Assembly: GCA_003526465.1 (NCBI GenBank)
Contig: DPWD01000076.1
Location: forward strand, 261 to 5,620
DNA length: 5,360 nucleotides
DNA from: Hyphomonadaceae bacterium
Lineage (GTDB): Bacteria > Pseudomonadota > Alphaproteobacteria > Caulobacterales > Aquidulcibacteraceae
Reading direction: 5' to 3'
The notes under the pieces: model-generated
Told to the model about the DNA's origin: nothing
Database searches by the model: none
What the model saw: only the letters and a program-made list of their open reading frames with translations
Shown: piece after piece, positions 1 to 5,360 of the stretch
How positions within the stretch are numbered: the first letter of the stretch is position 1
Layout of the letters: every line of letters starts with the position of its first letter
Position numbers and translations under genes: made by a program

Positions 1-341
1 TGATTCCAGTAGGGGACGCCGAGCCAATAGCCGAGTTCGGGGCTCGCGCCTTCGCGCAGGTCAAGGCCGCAGACGCCGATCACCATGCCGGCGCGGGTGA
101 TGACATAGGTCGCCTCGCCGGGACGCGAATTCGCAGCGGCCATCCATTGCGCCGCGTCGTCGACGCGGTACGGGTGGGGAAGGCGCGCGGTATTTTCCGC
201 AACGCGACGGTCGTTGGCGAGCATCGCGACGGCTTTAGCGTCCTCGAGGCGCGGCGCGCGCAAGCACAGCCGCTCCGTCTCGAGGACGAAGATACTGCCT
301 TCGCGCAAAGTGTCGCCATGGAATTCGTCCAGACCGGTCAT
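1..341 (-). CDS. GNAT-family N-acetyltransferase (RimJ/RimL-like), 3' end missing
   Basis: The first 113 residues of a GNAT acetyltransferase are present; the gene runs off the left edge. Proteins of this type transfer an acetyl group from acetyl-CoA to an amine, in the RimJ/RimL subfamily often a protein N-terminus, but the substrate cannot be told here. Visible hallmarks are the subfamily opening ETERLCLRAPRLEDA (residues 21-35), the beta-strand pair around TYVITRAGMVIGVCGL (78-93), and PELGYWLGVPYWN (101-113), which leads into the acetyl-CoA-binding motif A. That motif itself (Q/RxxGxG/A) lies outside the window. The start at 341 is supported by an AGGAG ribosome binding site 8 bases upstream. 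The gene lies downstream of rpmA on the same strand, a common alphaproteobacterial neighbourhood (rplU-rpmA-GNAT-obgE), but a strong stem-loop separates the two. Family assignment is firm; specific function is not. Confidence 0.88.
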   Translation of the reverse strand, partial: MTGLDEFHGDTLREGSIFVLETERLCLRAPRLEDAKAVAMLANDRRVAENTARLPHPYRVDDAAQWMAAANSRPGEATYVITRAGMVIGVCGLDLREGASPELGYWLGVPYWN

Positions 342-349
342 AATGCAGG

Positions 350-354
350 CTCCT
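350..354 (-). promoter_or_regulatory. Ribosome binding site of the GNAT gene
   Basis: AGGAG on the minus strand, 8 bases before the ATG at 341. It fixes the start of the acetyltransferase and shows the gene is translated independently of rpmA. Confidence 0.7.
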
Positions 355-369
355 GGTTGCAGCGAGATG

Positions 370-414
370 TTGCAAAACGATGAGGGGGAGCCGGCTTCCC
401 GTCTCCCCCTCATC
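370..414 (-). terminator. Rho-independent terminator or attenuator after rpmA
   Basis: A perfect 12-base inverted repeat (GATGAGGGGGAG at 379-390 pairing with CTCCCCCTCATC at 403-414) encloses a 12-base loop. Read on the minus strand, the stem is followed directly by GTTTTG, a short T-run, so it fits an intrinsic terminator for the rplU-rpmA transcript. No T-run follows on the plus strand. The T-run is only four bases, so termination may be partial, letting some transcript continue into the GNAT gene 37 bases further on. Confidence 0.8.
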
Positions 415-429
415 GGAACCTGAGAAGTT

Positions 430-455
430 CCGCCGGTTCGACTGGATGCCGGCGG
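430..455. repeat. Small GC-rich stem-loop between rpmA and the terminator
   Basis: CCGCCGG (430-436) and CCGGCGG (449-455) form a perfect 7-base inverted repeat with a 12-base loop. It lies in the 3' untranslated region of the rplU-rpmA message, between the rpmA stop and the main terminator. There is no T-run, so it is not a terminator in itself; it could protect the mRNA 3' end or be chance in GC-rich DNA. Confidence 0.4.
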
Positions 456-475
456 ACCTCGATATGATCCACCGT

Positions 476-748
476 CTATTCGGCCGCGGCCTCCGTCATC
501 GGATTGACGGATACGTAGATGCGGCCTTTGGCTTTGGCCTGAAACTCGACGCGGCCGTCACACAGCGCAAACAGGGTATGGTCCTTGCCCATGCCGACGT
601 TGCGGCCGGGGTGCCACTTGGTGCCGCGCTGACGCGCGAGAATGTTGCCGGCGAGGGCCCTCTCGCCGCCGAACAGTTTGATGCCGAGGCGTTGGCCCGC
701 AGAGTCGCGCCCGTTGCGCGAGGAGCCGCCTGCTTTCTTGTGAGCCAT
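476..748 (-). CDS. rpmA: 50S ribosomal protein L27
   Basis: A full-length 90-residue L27, the large-subunit protein whose N-terminal arm reaches the peptidyl-transferase centre and contacts tRNA. The family signature is plain: [16 protein letters not shown] at 1-16, then [30 protein letters not shown] split over 19-48, [12 protein letters not shown] at 51-62, and the C-terminal YVSVNP at 78-83. The mature N-terminus AHKK follows the initiator Met directly, so there is no N-terminal extension needing protease removal as in Firmicutes. The start is supported by AAGAGG 8 bases upstream. It is the second gene of an operon with rplU, 12 bases apart, and is followed by a stem-loop terminator. Nothing is abnormal in it. 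Confidence 0.98.
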   Translation of the reverse strand: MAHKKAGGSSRNGRDSAGQRLGIKLFGGERALAGNILARQRGTKWHPGRNVGMGKDHTLFALCDGRVEFQAKAKGRIYVSVNPMTEAAAE

Positions 749-756
749 TGTGTGCG

Positions 757-762
757 CCTCTT
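757..762 (-). promoter_or_regulatory. rpmA ribosome binding site overlapping the rplU stop
   Basis: AAGAGG on the minus strand, 8 bases before the rpmA ATG. Its first two bases are shared with the TAA stop codon of rplU (761-763). Ribosomes finishing L21 therefore sit on the rpmA start signal, which would help keep L21 and L27 in equal amounts through translational coupling (inference). Confidence 0.7.
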
Positions 763-1057
763 ATCCGATAGTCGTAATCTTGACGTGGCTTTCGGCCTGA
801 CGGTGCCCGGCGCGGCGGCGATAGGTATTGCGCCGGCGCTTCTTGAACACGAAAACCTTGTCGCCCTTGGTGGTCTCGACCAGCTCGCCGCTGACCTTGG
901 CCGCGTCCTTGCCCAGCTTCACGGCCTTGCCGTCGCTGGACAACAGCGTGTCGAAGCTGACCTTGGCGCCGGCCTTGGCGTCGAGCTTCTCGACCACCAC
1001 CACATCGCCCTTGGCGACCCGGTATTGCTTACCGCCTGTTTTGATCACCGCGAACAT
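761..1057 (-). CDS. rplU: 50S ribosomal protein L21
   Basis: A complete 98-residue L21, a 23S rRNA-binding protein of the large subunit. The N-terminus MFAVIKTGGKQYRVAKGD (1-18) and the basic C-terminal signature FKKRRRNTYRRRAGHRQ (71-87) are diagnostic, and the length is normal. The start is taken as the ATG at 1057, giving the conserved MFAVIKTGGKQ opening; an in-frame TTG at 1069 would add only MAVV and is less likely. The Shine-Dalgarno sequence is weak (only a GGCGG-like stretch upstream), which is not rare for ribosomal genes in GC-rich bacteria. It is the first gene of the rplU-rpmA operon, behind a near-consensus promoter about 60 bases upstream. Confidence 0.98.
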   Translation of the reverse strand: MFAVIKTGGKQYRVAKGDVVVVEKLDAKAGAKVSFDTLLSSDGKAVKLGKDAAKVSGELVETTKGDKVFVFKKRRRNTYRRRAGHRQAESHVKITTIG

Positions 1058-1079
1058 GACAACCGCCAAATAAATCGTG

Positions 1080-1105
1080 CGCCCGGACGGAAGCCGCCCG
1101 GACGG
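1080..1105 (-). repeat. 11-base direct repeat in the rplU leader
   Basis: CGCCCGGACGG occurs twice on the plus strand, at 1080-1090 and 1095-1105, with a 15-base period. On the minus strand both copies lie in the predicted untranslated leader of the rplU message. They could form GC-rich RNA structure or bind a regulator; there is no direct evidence of function. Confidence 0.45.
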
Positions 1106-1114
1106 GGAGCGGGG

Positions 1115-1143
1115 GGTATAAGGAAACGAGGGGCGGGGGTCAA
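1115..1143 (-). promoter_or_regulatory. Sigma-70-type promoter of the rplU-rpmA operon
   Basis: On the minus strand the -35 box TTGACC (plus positions 1138-1143) and the -10 box TATACC (1115-1120) are separated by exactly 17 bases. They match the sigma-70 consensus at 5 of 6 and 4 of 6 positions. Transcription would start near 1108, giving a leader of about 50 bases before the rplU ATG. Such a strong promoter is expected for a ribosomal-protein operon. Confidence 0.75.
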
Positions 1144-1144
1144 C

Positions 1145-1192
1145 GGGGGGAGAAGTGGATTTTGGGGCATTTCCAATCCGCCCGAACCCCCC
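1145..1192. repeat. Imperfect dyad between the divergent rplU and restriction-modification genes
   Basis: Nested inverted arms lie just outside the rplU -35 box: GGGGGG (1145-1150) with CCCCCC (1187-1192), GGATT (1157-1161) with AATCC (1175-1179), and GG (1164-1165) with CC (1173-1174). It may be an operator for either divergent gene, or chance symmetry in GC-rich DNA. There is no T-run on either side, so it is not a clear terminator. Confidence 0.35.
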
Positions 1193-1228
1193 TAGGCCGG
1201 GCGCATTGGGAACCTGCGCGCCGGTAGA

Positions 1229-4200
1229 ATGCCACAGTCCAAGGACGCCCTAGTCGAGATCGTCGCCCAGCTGGCCCAAAGGCCTGGGCACGAGGCCGTC
1301 CGAGTCGGGGTTTCCCGCCTGCTTTCCGACTGGCTCGGCGCTCAAGTTTCTACCCTGGCCCACGAAGTCCGCGTGATCGAAGCGCGCGGCCGCATCGACG
1401 CCTTGCTCGGGCGCACCATCTTCGAGTTCAAGTCGAACCTGCCGCGCGAACGCAAGGACGCGTTGGAGGAACTCTCCCGCTACCTTCCGGAGCGCGAGAA
1501 ATCCACGAAGTCCCGATTTGTCGCGGTGGTCACCGATGGCGCCGATTGGGAAGCCTTCGAGCTTCGCGACGGTGCGCCCTACTCGCTCAAGACCCACCGC
1601 ACCAATGCCGCGAAGCCCGATGAGACGTTAGCTTGGATCGATGGCGCGGTTGCAGCACTTCCCGAACTGAAGCCCGATGCACTCAACATCAAAGCTGAAC
1701 TCGGCGGCGAGAGCATCGCTTTCCTGCGCGCGATGGATCAGCTTTCGAAAGCGTGGGCGGCGGTCGCCGATCACCCGACTGCATCGCTGCAACGCCAGCT
1801 GTGGGCGCGCCTGCTCAATTTGGTTTATGGCCGCGACATCGAGCAGACCTCGCTTTGGCTGCAACACACCTATCTGGTTATCGTCGCGAAAGCCATTGCC
1901 GCCAACGTTCTGCGCGTCAGCACCGACGATGCCGAGAGCGTGCTCACCGGCAAGGAATTTCGTAACGCAAGGGTTTTCGGCGCGGTCGAGAGCGATTTCT
2001 TCGACTGGGTATTGCTCGCGCCCGGAGGCGCCGATCTTGTCACCAAGATCGTCGCCCATGTGGGGCGCTTCCGTTGGCCCGATGTCGAAGCGGATGTTTT
2101 GAAAATCGTTTATGAAAGCCTGATCGACGCCGAACAGCGCCATGGGCTGGGCGAGTATTACACGCCCGATTGGCTCGCCGCCAAAATCGTGCGCAACGCC
2201 GTGCAAAATCCGGTCGAAGCGCGCGTGCTCGATCCCGCTTGCGGCTCCGGCGCGTTTCTGTTTCACGCTGTGCGCCTGTTCCTAAGAGAAGCGGAAGAAG
2301 CCGGCATGGCGCCGGCGCAGCTGGCGAGCGAGGCGACACGCCATATCGCCGGCATCGACATCCACCCCGTCGCCGCCATCATCGCGCGCGTGACTTACCT
2401 CATCGCGCTGATGCCGGCGCTGGGCAAACGCGCGGGCGAAATCTCGATCCCGGTTTATCTCGGCGACGCACTGCAGCTCGACGTGCGCTCCAATTTCGAC
2501 CAGCAGGAATTGCGCATCGTGGTGCCGCCGCCGCCGGGGCAAACCCTACCCGCCTCGAACGGGACCAAGAACGGCCGCCCACCTACGTGGGAACAAGGCG
2601 CGACACACTTGGCGTTCCCCGACGTGCTCTGCCGCGAGGCGTCCTTGTTCGACAAGCTGATCGAGCACATGCGCGAGGCCAGCCACCGCAACGACAAACC
2701 CGCCGCCTTCCAAAAGGGCGCCCAGCTCATCCTGGAGCAGCATTATCGCCGCGACCCGACCGACGCGGAGGCGCACGCCCTCGCCGATCTGGCCGCCACC
2801 TACAAGACCTTCGACGATCTGCGCCGCGCCGGGCGCAACTCGATCTGGACCTATGTCGCGCGCAATCTCTCCCGCCCCTTGGCCTACGGCGAATGGGCGA
2901 GCGTGCTGATCGGCAATCCGCCTTGGGTGGCGTTTCGCCACATGAGCGAGGAATTGCAGAAGCGCTTCAAAATCCTGGCCGAACAGCTCGACATCTATGT
3001 TGGCGGCAAGCTGGCGACGCAGAACGATCTCTGCGCCGTGTTCCTGGCGCAGACCTCGAAGCTCTATCTGCGCTCCAATGGGCGCCTCGCCATGGTGTTG
3101 CCGTTGGCGGCGCTCTCGCGCGGGCAATTCGCCAAGCTGCGCAGCGGCCAATTCCACGGCCGCTCCATCGCCTTTGACGAAGCCTGGACCATGGACGAGA
3201 GCGTACAGCCGCTTTTCCCGGTGCCCTCATGCGTCGTGTTCGGCCGCCGCCGCGCGGTGGGGAAAGCGTTGCCCGACAAGGTGACGGCGTTCTCCGGCCG
3301 CCTGCCGTTTCGCGATGCGCCTGAAACTATCGCCGACGAGCGCCTCACCGTCACCAAGAATGCGCAAGCGCCAAGCTCGGCCAAGGTGGATGAAGAAGAG
3401 CGCAAATCGCCGTACCAAAGCGCATTCAGACAAGGCGCGACCTTGGTGCCGCGCATGCTCTGCTTGGTGGAGCGCAAGCAGATGGGCCGGCTCGGCGCCG
3501 CTGCCGATATGCCGCTCGTGATCAGCCGTCGCGGCGCGCTGGATAAGAAGCCGTGGCGCGATCTGCCGGGCATTGAACACGCGGTGGAAAGCCCGTTCCT
3601 GCGCCCGGTGTTGTTGGGCGAGAGCATCTTGCCCTTCCGCGTGTGGCGGTCGTTCGAAGGCGTTGTTCCGGTCGATGCTTCCGGCACAATGATCGACTCC
3701 GCCGCCGCCGCGCGTCATGGCTTCTCCGGTTTATCAGCTTGGATGCGGAATGCCGAGACAGCCTGGCGACAGAACCAGGAGAGCGACCTGTCGCTCGTTG
3801 GCCGATGGAACTTCCACAACGAACTCGGTGCGCAATTTCCTATTGCACCGATCAGAGTTGTCTACGCGGCGTCTGGCAGTCACCCTGCCGCCTGTGTCGT
3901 GAGAGACGGAAGCTCCGCCGTCGAGCACAAGCTCTATTGGGCGCCCACTGAGACCGAGGAGGAAGCGTACTATCTCGCCGCCATTCTCGGCAGCGAGGCC
4001 GCGCGCGCCCGCGTCGAGCATCTGCAATCGCGCGGCCAATTCGGCGCGCGCGACTTCGACAAGGTGATGTTCACGCTGCCGATCCCGCGCTTCGATCCCG
4101 AAAACAAAACCCATACCTCGCTCACCGCCGCCGGCGCCGAGGCCGAACGGCTCGCGGCCGCGCTCGACATTCCCCAGACCATCCCCTTCCAGCGCGCCCG

Positions 4201-4279
4201 CGCCAGCGTCCGCGCTGCCTTGCGCGAAGCGAAAGTGGCCCCGCGTATCGATGCGCTGGTGCAGGAACTACTGGGCTGA
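1229..4279 (+). CDS. Single-chain type IIG restriction-modification enzyme (Eco57I-like), nuclease plus adenine-N6 methyltransferase
   Basis: A 1016-residue protein predicted to cut and methylate DNA with one chain, using S-adenosylmethionine as methyl donor. Residues about 45-70 carry a PD-(D/E)XK nuclease signature: RGRIDALLG with D57, then FEFK with E66 and K68. The methyltransferase core follows in gamma-class order: motif X GEYYTP (308-313), motif I LDPACGSGAFL (334-344), motif II GIDIHP (375-380), the YLGDALQLD acidic strand (410-418), and catalytic motif IV IGNPPWVAF (561-569), the NPPW form that marks N6-adenine methylation. A roughly 140-residue stretch with a proline run (433-436) separates the acidic strand from motif IV. 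Residues about 680-1016 should hold target recognition, ending with the FTLPIPRFD strand (948-956). The ATG at 1229 is the first canonical start after the in-frame stop at 1193-1195; only a weak GGTAGA precedes it, so translation may be low. No specificity subunit, helicase or controller gene is nearby. The gene converges on rph with a 73-base gap holding no clear terminator. The alternative is an orphan methyltransferase with a dead nuclease domain, but all nuclease motif residues are present. Confidence 0.88.
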   Translation: MPQSKDALVEIVAQLAQRPGHEAVRVGVSRLLSDWLGAQVSTLAHEVRVIEARGRIDALLGRTIFEFKSNLPRERKDALEELSRYLPEREKSTKSRFVAVVTDGADWEAFELRDGAPYSLKTHRTNAAKPDETLAWIDGAVAALPELKPDALNIKAELGGESIAFLRAMDQLSKAWAAVADHPTASLQRQLWARLLNLVYGRDIEQTSLWLQHTYLVIVAKAIAANVLRVSTDDAESVLTGKEFRNARVFGAVESDFFDWVLLAPGGADLVTKIVAHVGRFRWPDVEADVLKIVYESLIDAEQRHGLGEYYTPDWLAAKIVRNAVQNPVEARVLDPACGSGAFLFHAVRLFLREAEEAGMAPAQLASEATRHIAGIDIHPVAAIIARVTYLIALMPALGKRAGEISIPVYLGDALQLDVRSNFDQQELRIVVPPPPGQTLPASNGTKNGRPPTWEQGATHLAFPDVLCREASLFDKLIEHMREASHRNDKPAAFQKGAQLILEQHYRRDPTDAEAHALADLAATYKTFDDLRRAGRNSIWTYVARNLSRPLAYGEWASVLIGNPPWVAFRHMSEELQKRFKILAEQLDIYVGGKLATQNDLCAVFLAQTSKLYLRSNGRLAMVLPLAALSRGQFAKLRSGQFHGRSIAFDEAWTMDESVQPLFPVPSCVVFGRRRAVGKALPDKVTAFSGRLPFRDAPETIADERLTVTKNAQAPSSAKVDEEERKSPYQSAFRQGATLVPRMLCLVERKQMGRLGAAADMPLVISRRGALDKKPWRDLPGIEHAVESPFLRPVLLGESILPFRVWRSFEGVVPVDASGTMIDSAAAARHGFSGLSAWMRNAETAWRQNQESDLSLVGRWNFHNELGAQFPIAPIRVVYAASGSHPAACVVRDGSSAVEHKLYWAPTETEEEAYYLAAILGSEAARARVEHLQSRGQFGARDFDKVMFTLPIPRFDPENKTHTSLTAAGAEAERLAAALDIPQTIPFQRARASVRAALREAKVAPRIDALVQELLG

Positions 4280-4352
4280 TCTCCCGCCCCGATCCACGAA
4301 GGTCTGCCTCTGCCGCGCTCAATAACACGCACGCCGGCCCGGCGCCCCTGAG

Positions 4353-5066
<714 letters not shown>

Positions 5067-5070
5067 TGGG

Positions 5071-5076
5071 TCTCCT
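5071..5076 (-). promoter_or_regulatory. rph ribosome binding site
   Basis: AGGAGA on the minus strand, 4 bases before the ATG at 5066. It supports this start over the longer in-frame reading from 5117, for which no comparable site is seen. Confidence 0.7.
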
Positions 5077-5084
5077 GGGGTGTG

Positions 5085-5161
5085 GGGCGGGAAGGCTTTG
5101 GGCAATCGCGGCTGCAATGTCGAGGGCGGTCCAATATGCGTCAGAGATTCTATTCCCGCCC
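5085..5161. repeat. 9-base inverted repeat spanning the rph-hrcA spacer
   Basis: GGGCGGGAA (5085-5093) and TTCCCGCCC (5153-5161) are exact inverted copies 59 bases apart, flanking the space where both divergent promoters must lie. This could be a paired binding site for a regulator. It is not a CIRCE element: no TTAGCACTC-N9-GAGTGCTAA sequence, the usual HrcA operator, is seen in 5067-5182. Confidence 0.4.
5147..5152 (-). promoter_or_regulatory. Possible -10 box for rph
   Basis: TAGAAT on the minus strand matches the -10 consensus at 5 of 6 positions. No good -35 box is seen 16-18 bases upstream, so the call is weak. It would give a leader of about 75 bases. Confidence 0.25.
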
Positions 5162-5171
5162 AACATGCGCT

Positions 5172-5176
5172 AAGAG
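5172..5176 (+). promoter_or_regulatory. hrcA ribosome binding site
   Basis: AAGAG, 6 bases before the ATG at 5183. It is modest in strength but well spaced, and supports the chosen hrcA start. Confidence 0.5.
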
Positions 5177-5182
5177 CCCGCC

Positions 5183-5360
5183 ATGGCCTCCCCGCCTGCC
5201 CCCGACCTCTCCTCGCTCGACGCGCGTGCGCGCGCGATTTTCCGCGAGATTGTGGAGGCTTACCTGGCTACCGGCGAGCCGGTGGGCTCGCGCACGCTCT
5301 CGCGGATCGGGGGAAGCGCGCTTTCGCCGGCCTCGATCCGCAACACCATGGCCGACCTCG
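5183..5360 (+). CDS. hrcA: Heat-inducible transcription repressor HrcA, N-terminal part
   Basis: The first 59 residues of HrcA; the rest lies beyond the right edge. HrcA is the repressor that binds CIRCE operators at chaperone genes such as groESL and needs GroEL to stay active. The visible part is the N-terminal winged-helix DNA-binding region: [20 protein letters not shown] (12-31), [10 protein letters not shown] (32-41) and [13 protein letters not shown] (47-59), all highly typical of the family. The start at 5183 has an AAGAG site 6 bases upstream and places the conserved helix at the usual distance from the N-terminus. It is transcribed away from rph; grpE commonly follows hrcA in alphaproteobacteria, but that lies outside the window. 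Confidence 0.95.
   Translation, partial: MASPPAPDLSSLDARARAIFREIVEAYLATGEPVGSRTLSRIGGSALSPASIRNTMADL

Noticed and set aside
380..1195. 271-codon plus-strand open frame opposite rplU and rpmA
   Set aside because: It is antisense to two certain ribosomal-protein genes; its length is explained by GC-rich codon bias leaving few stops, and its translation shows no family motif.
1628..2266. 212-codon minus-strand open frame inside the restriction-modification gene
   Set aside because: It is an antisense shadow with no recognisable motif and no ribosome binding site worth noting.
2170..3177. 335-codon open frame in another plus-strand frame inside the restriction-modification gene
   Set aside because: The translation is extremely Arg/Ala/Pro-rich, typical of an out-of-frame reading of GC-rich coding DNA, and the overlapping frame carries clear DPACGSG and NPPW motifs.
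1229..4279. BREX (PglX) or DISARM methyltransferase
   Set aside because: None of the partner genes is present, the flanks are housekeeping genes, and the protein has its own N-terminal nuclease motif, which fits a type IIG enzyme better.
4332..4344. CGCCGG-C-CCGGCG palindrome between the convergent restriction-modification and rph genes as a terminator
   Set aside because: The single-base loop is too small for the full stem and no T-run follows on either strand.

Overview
The window reads as chromosomal DNA of a GC-rich alphaproteobacterium. The evidence is the GC-heavy third codon positions, L21, L27 and RNase PH sequences of bacterial/alphaproteobacterial type, and the divergent rph / hrcA arrangement at the right end. 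The exact order or genus cannot be fixed from the sequence alone; a Rhodospirillales-like lineage is a guess.

Layout from left to right: (1) a 5'-partial GNAT acetyltransferase gene on the minus strand, cut by the left edge; (2) a strong stem-loop with a short T-run, placed as a terminator or attenuator of the minus-strand ribosomal operon; (3) rpmA (L27) and rplU (L21), minus strand, 12 bases apart, behind a near-consensus promoter with exactly 17-base spacing; (4) a GC-rich spacer of about 170 bases with a direct repeat in the rplU leader and an imperfect dyad; (5) one large plus-strand gene (1016 codons) for a single-chain restriction-modification enzyme, with an N-terminal PD-(D/E)XK nuclease motif, a gamma-class adenine-N6 methyltransferase core and a C-terminal presumed target-recognition region; (6) rph (RNase PH), minus strand, convergent with it; (7) a divergent spacer with a 9-base inverted repeat; and (8) the first 59 codons of hrcA, plus strand, cut by the right edge.

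Most of the window is housekeeping: two 50S proteins, a 3'-end-trimming tRNA exonuclease and the heat-shock repressor. The accessory element is the restriction-modification gene between the ribosomal operon and rph. It stands alone: no separate specificity subunit, helicase, controller protein, transposase or integrase is visible. It is best called a type IIG (Eco57I-like) enzyme, which would both cut and methylate DNA with one polypeptide. Its recognition sequence cannot be read from the sequence. I see no evidence for a wholly new multigene system; the items most worth a second look are this enzyme, its internal insertion and base-composition mosaic, and the terminator lying in front of the GNAT gene.
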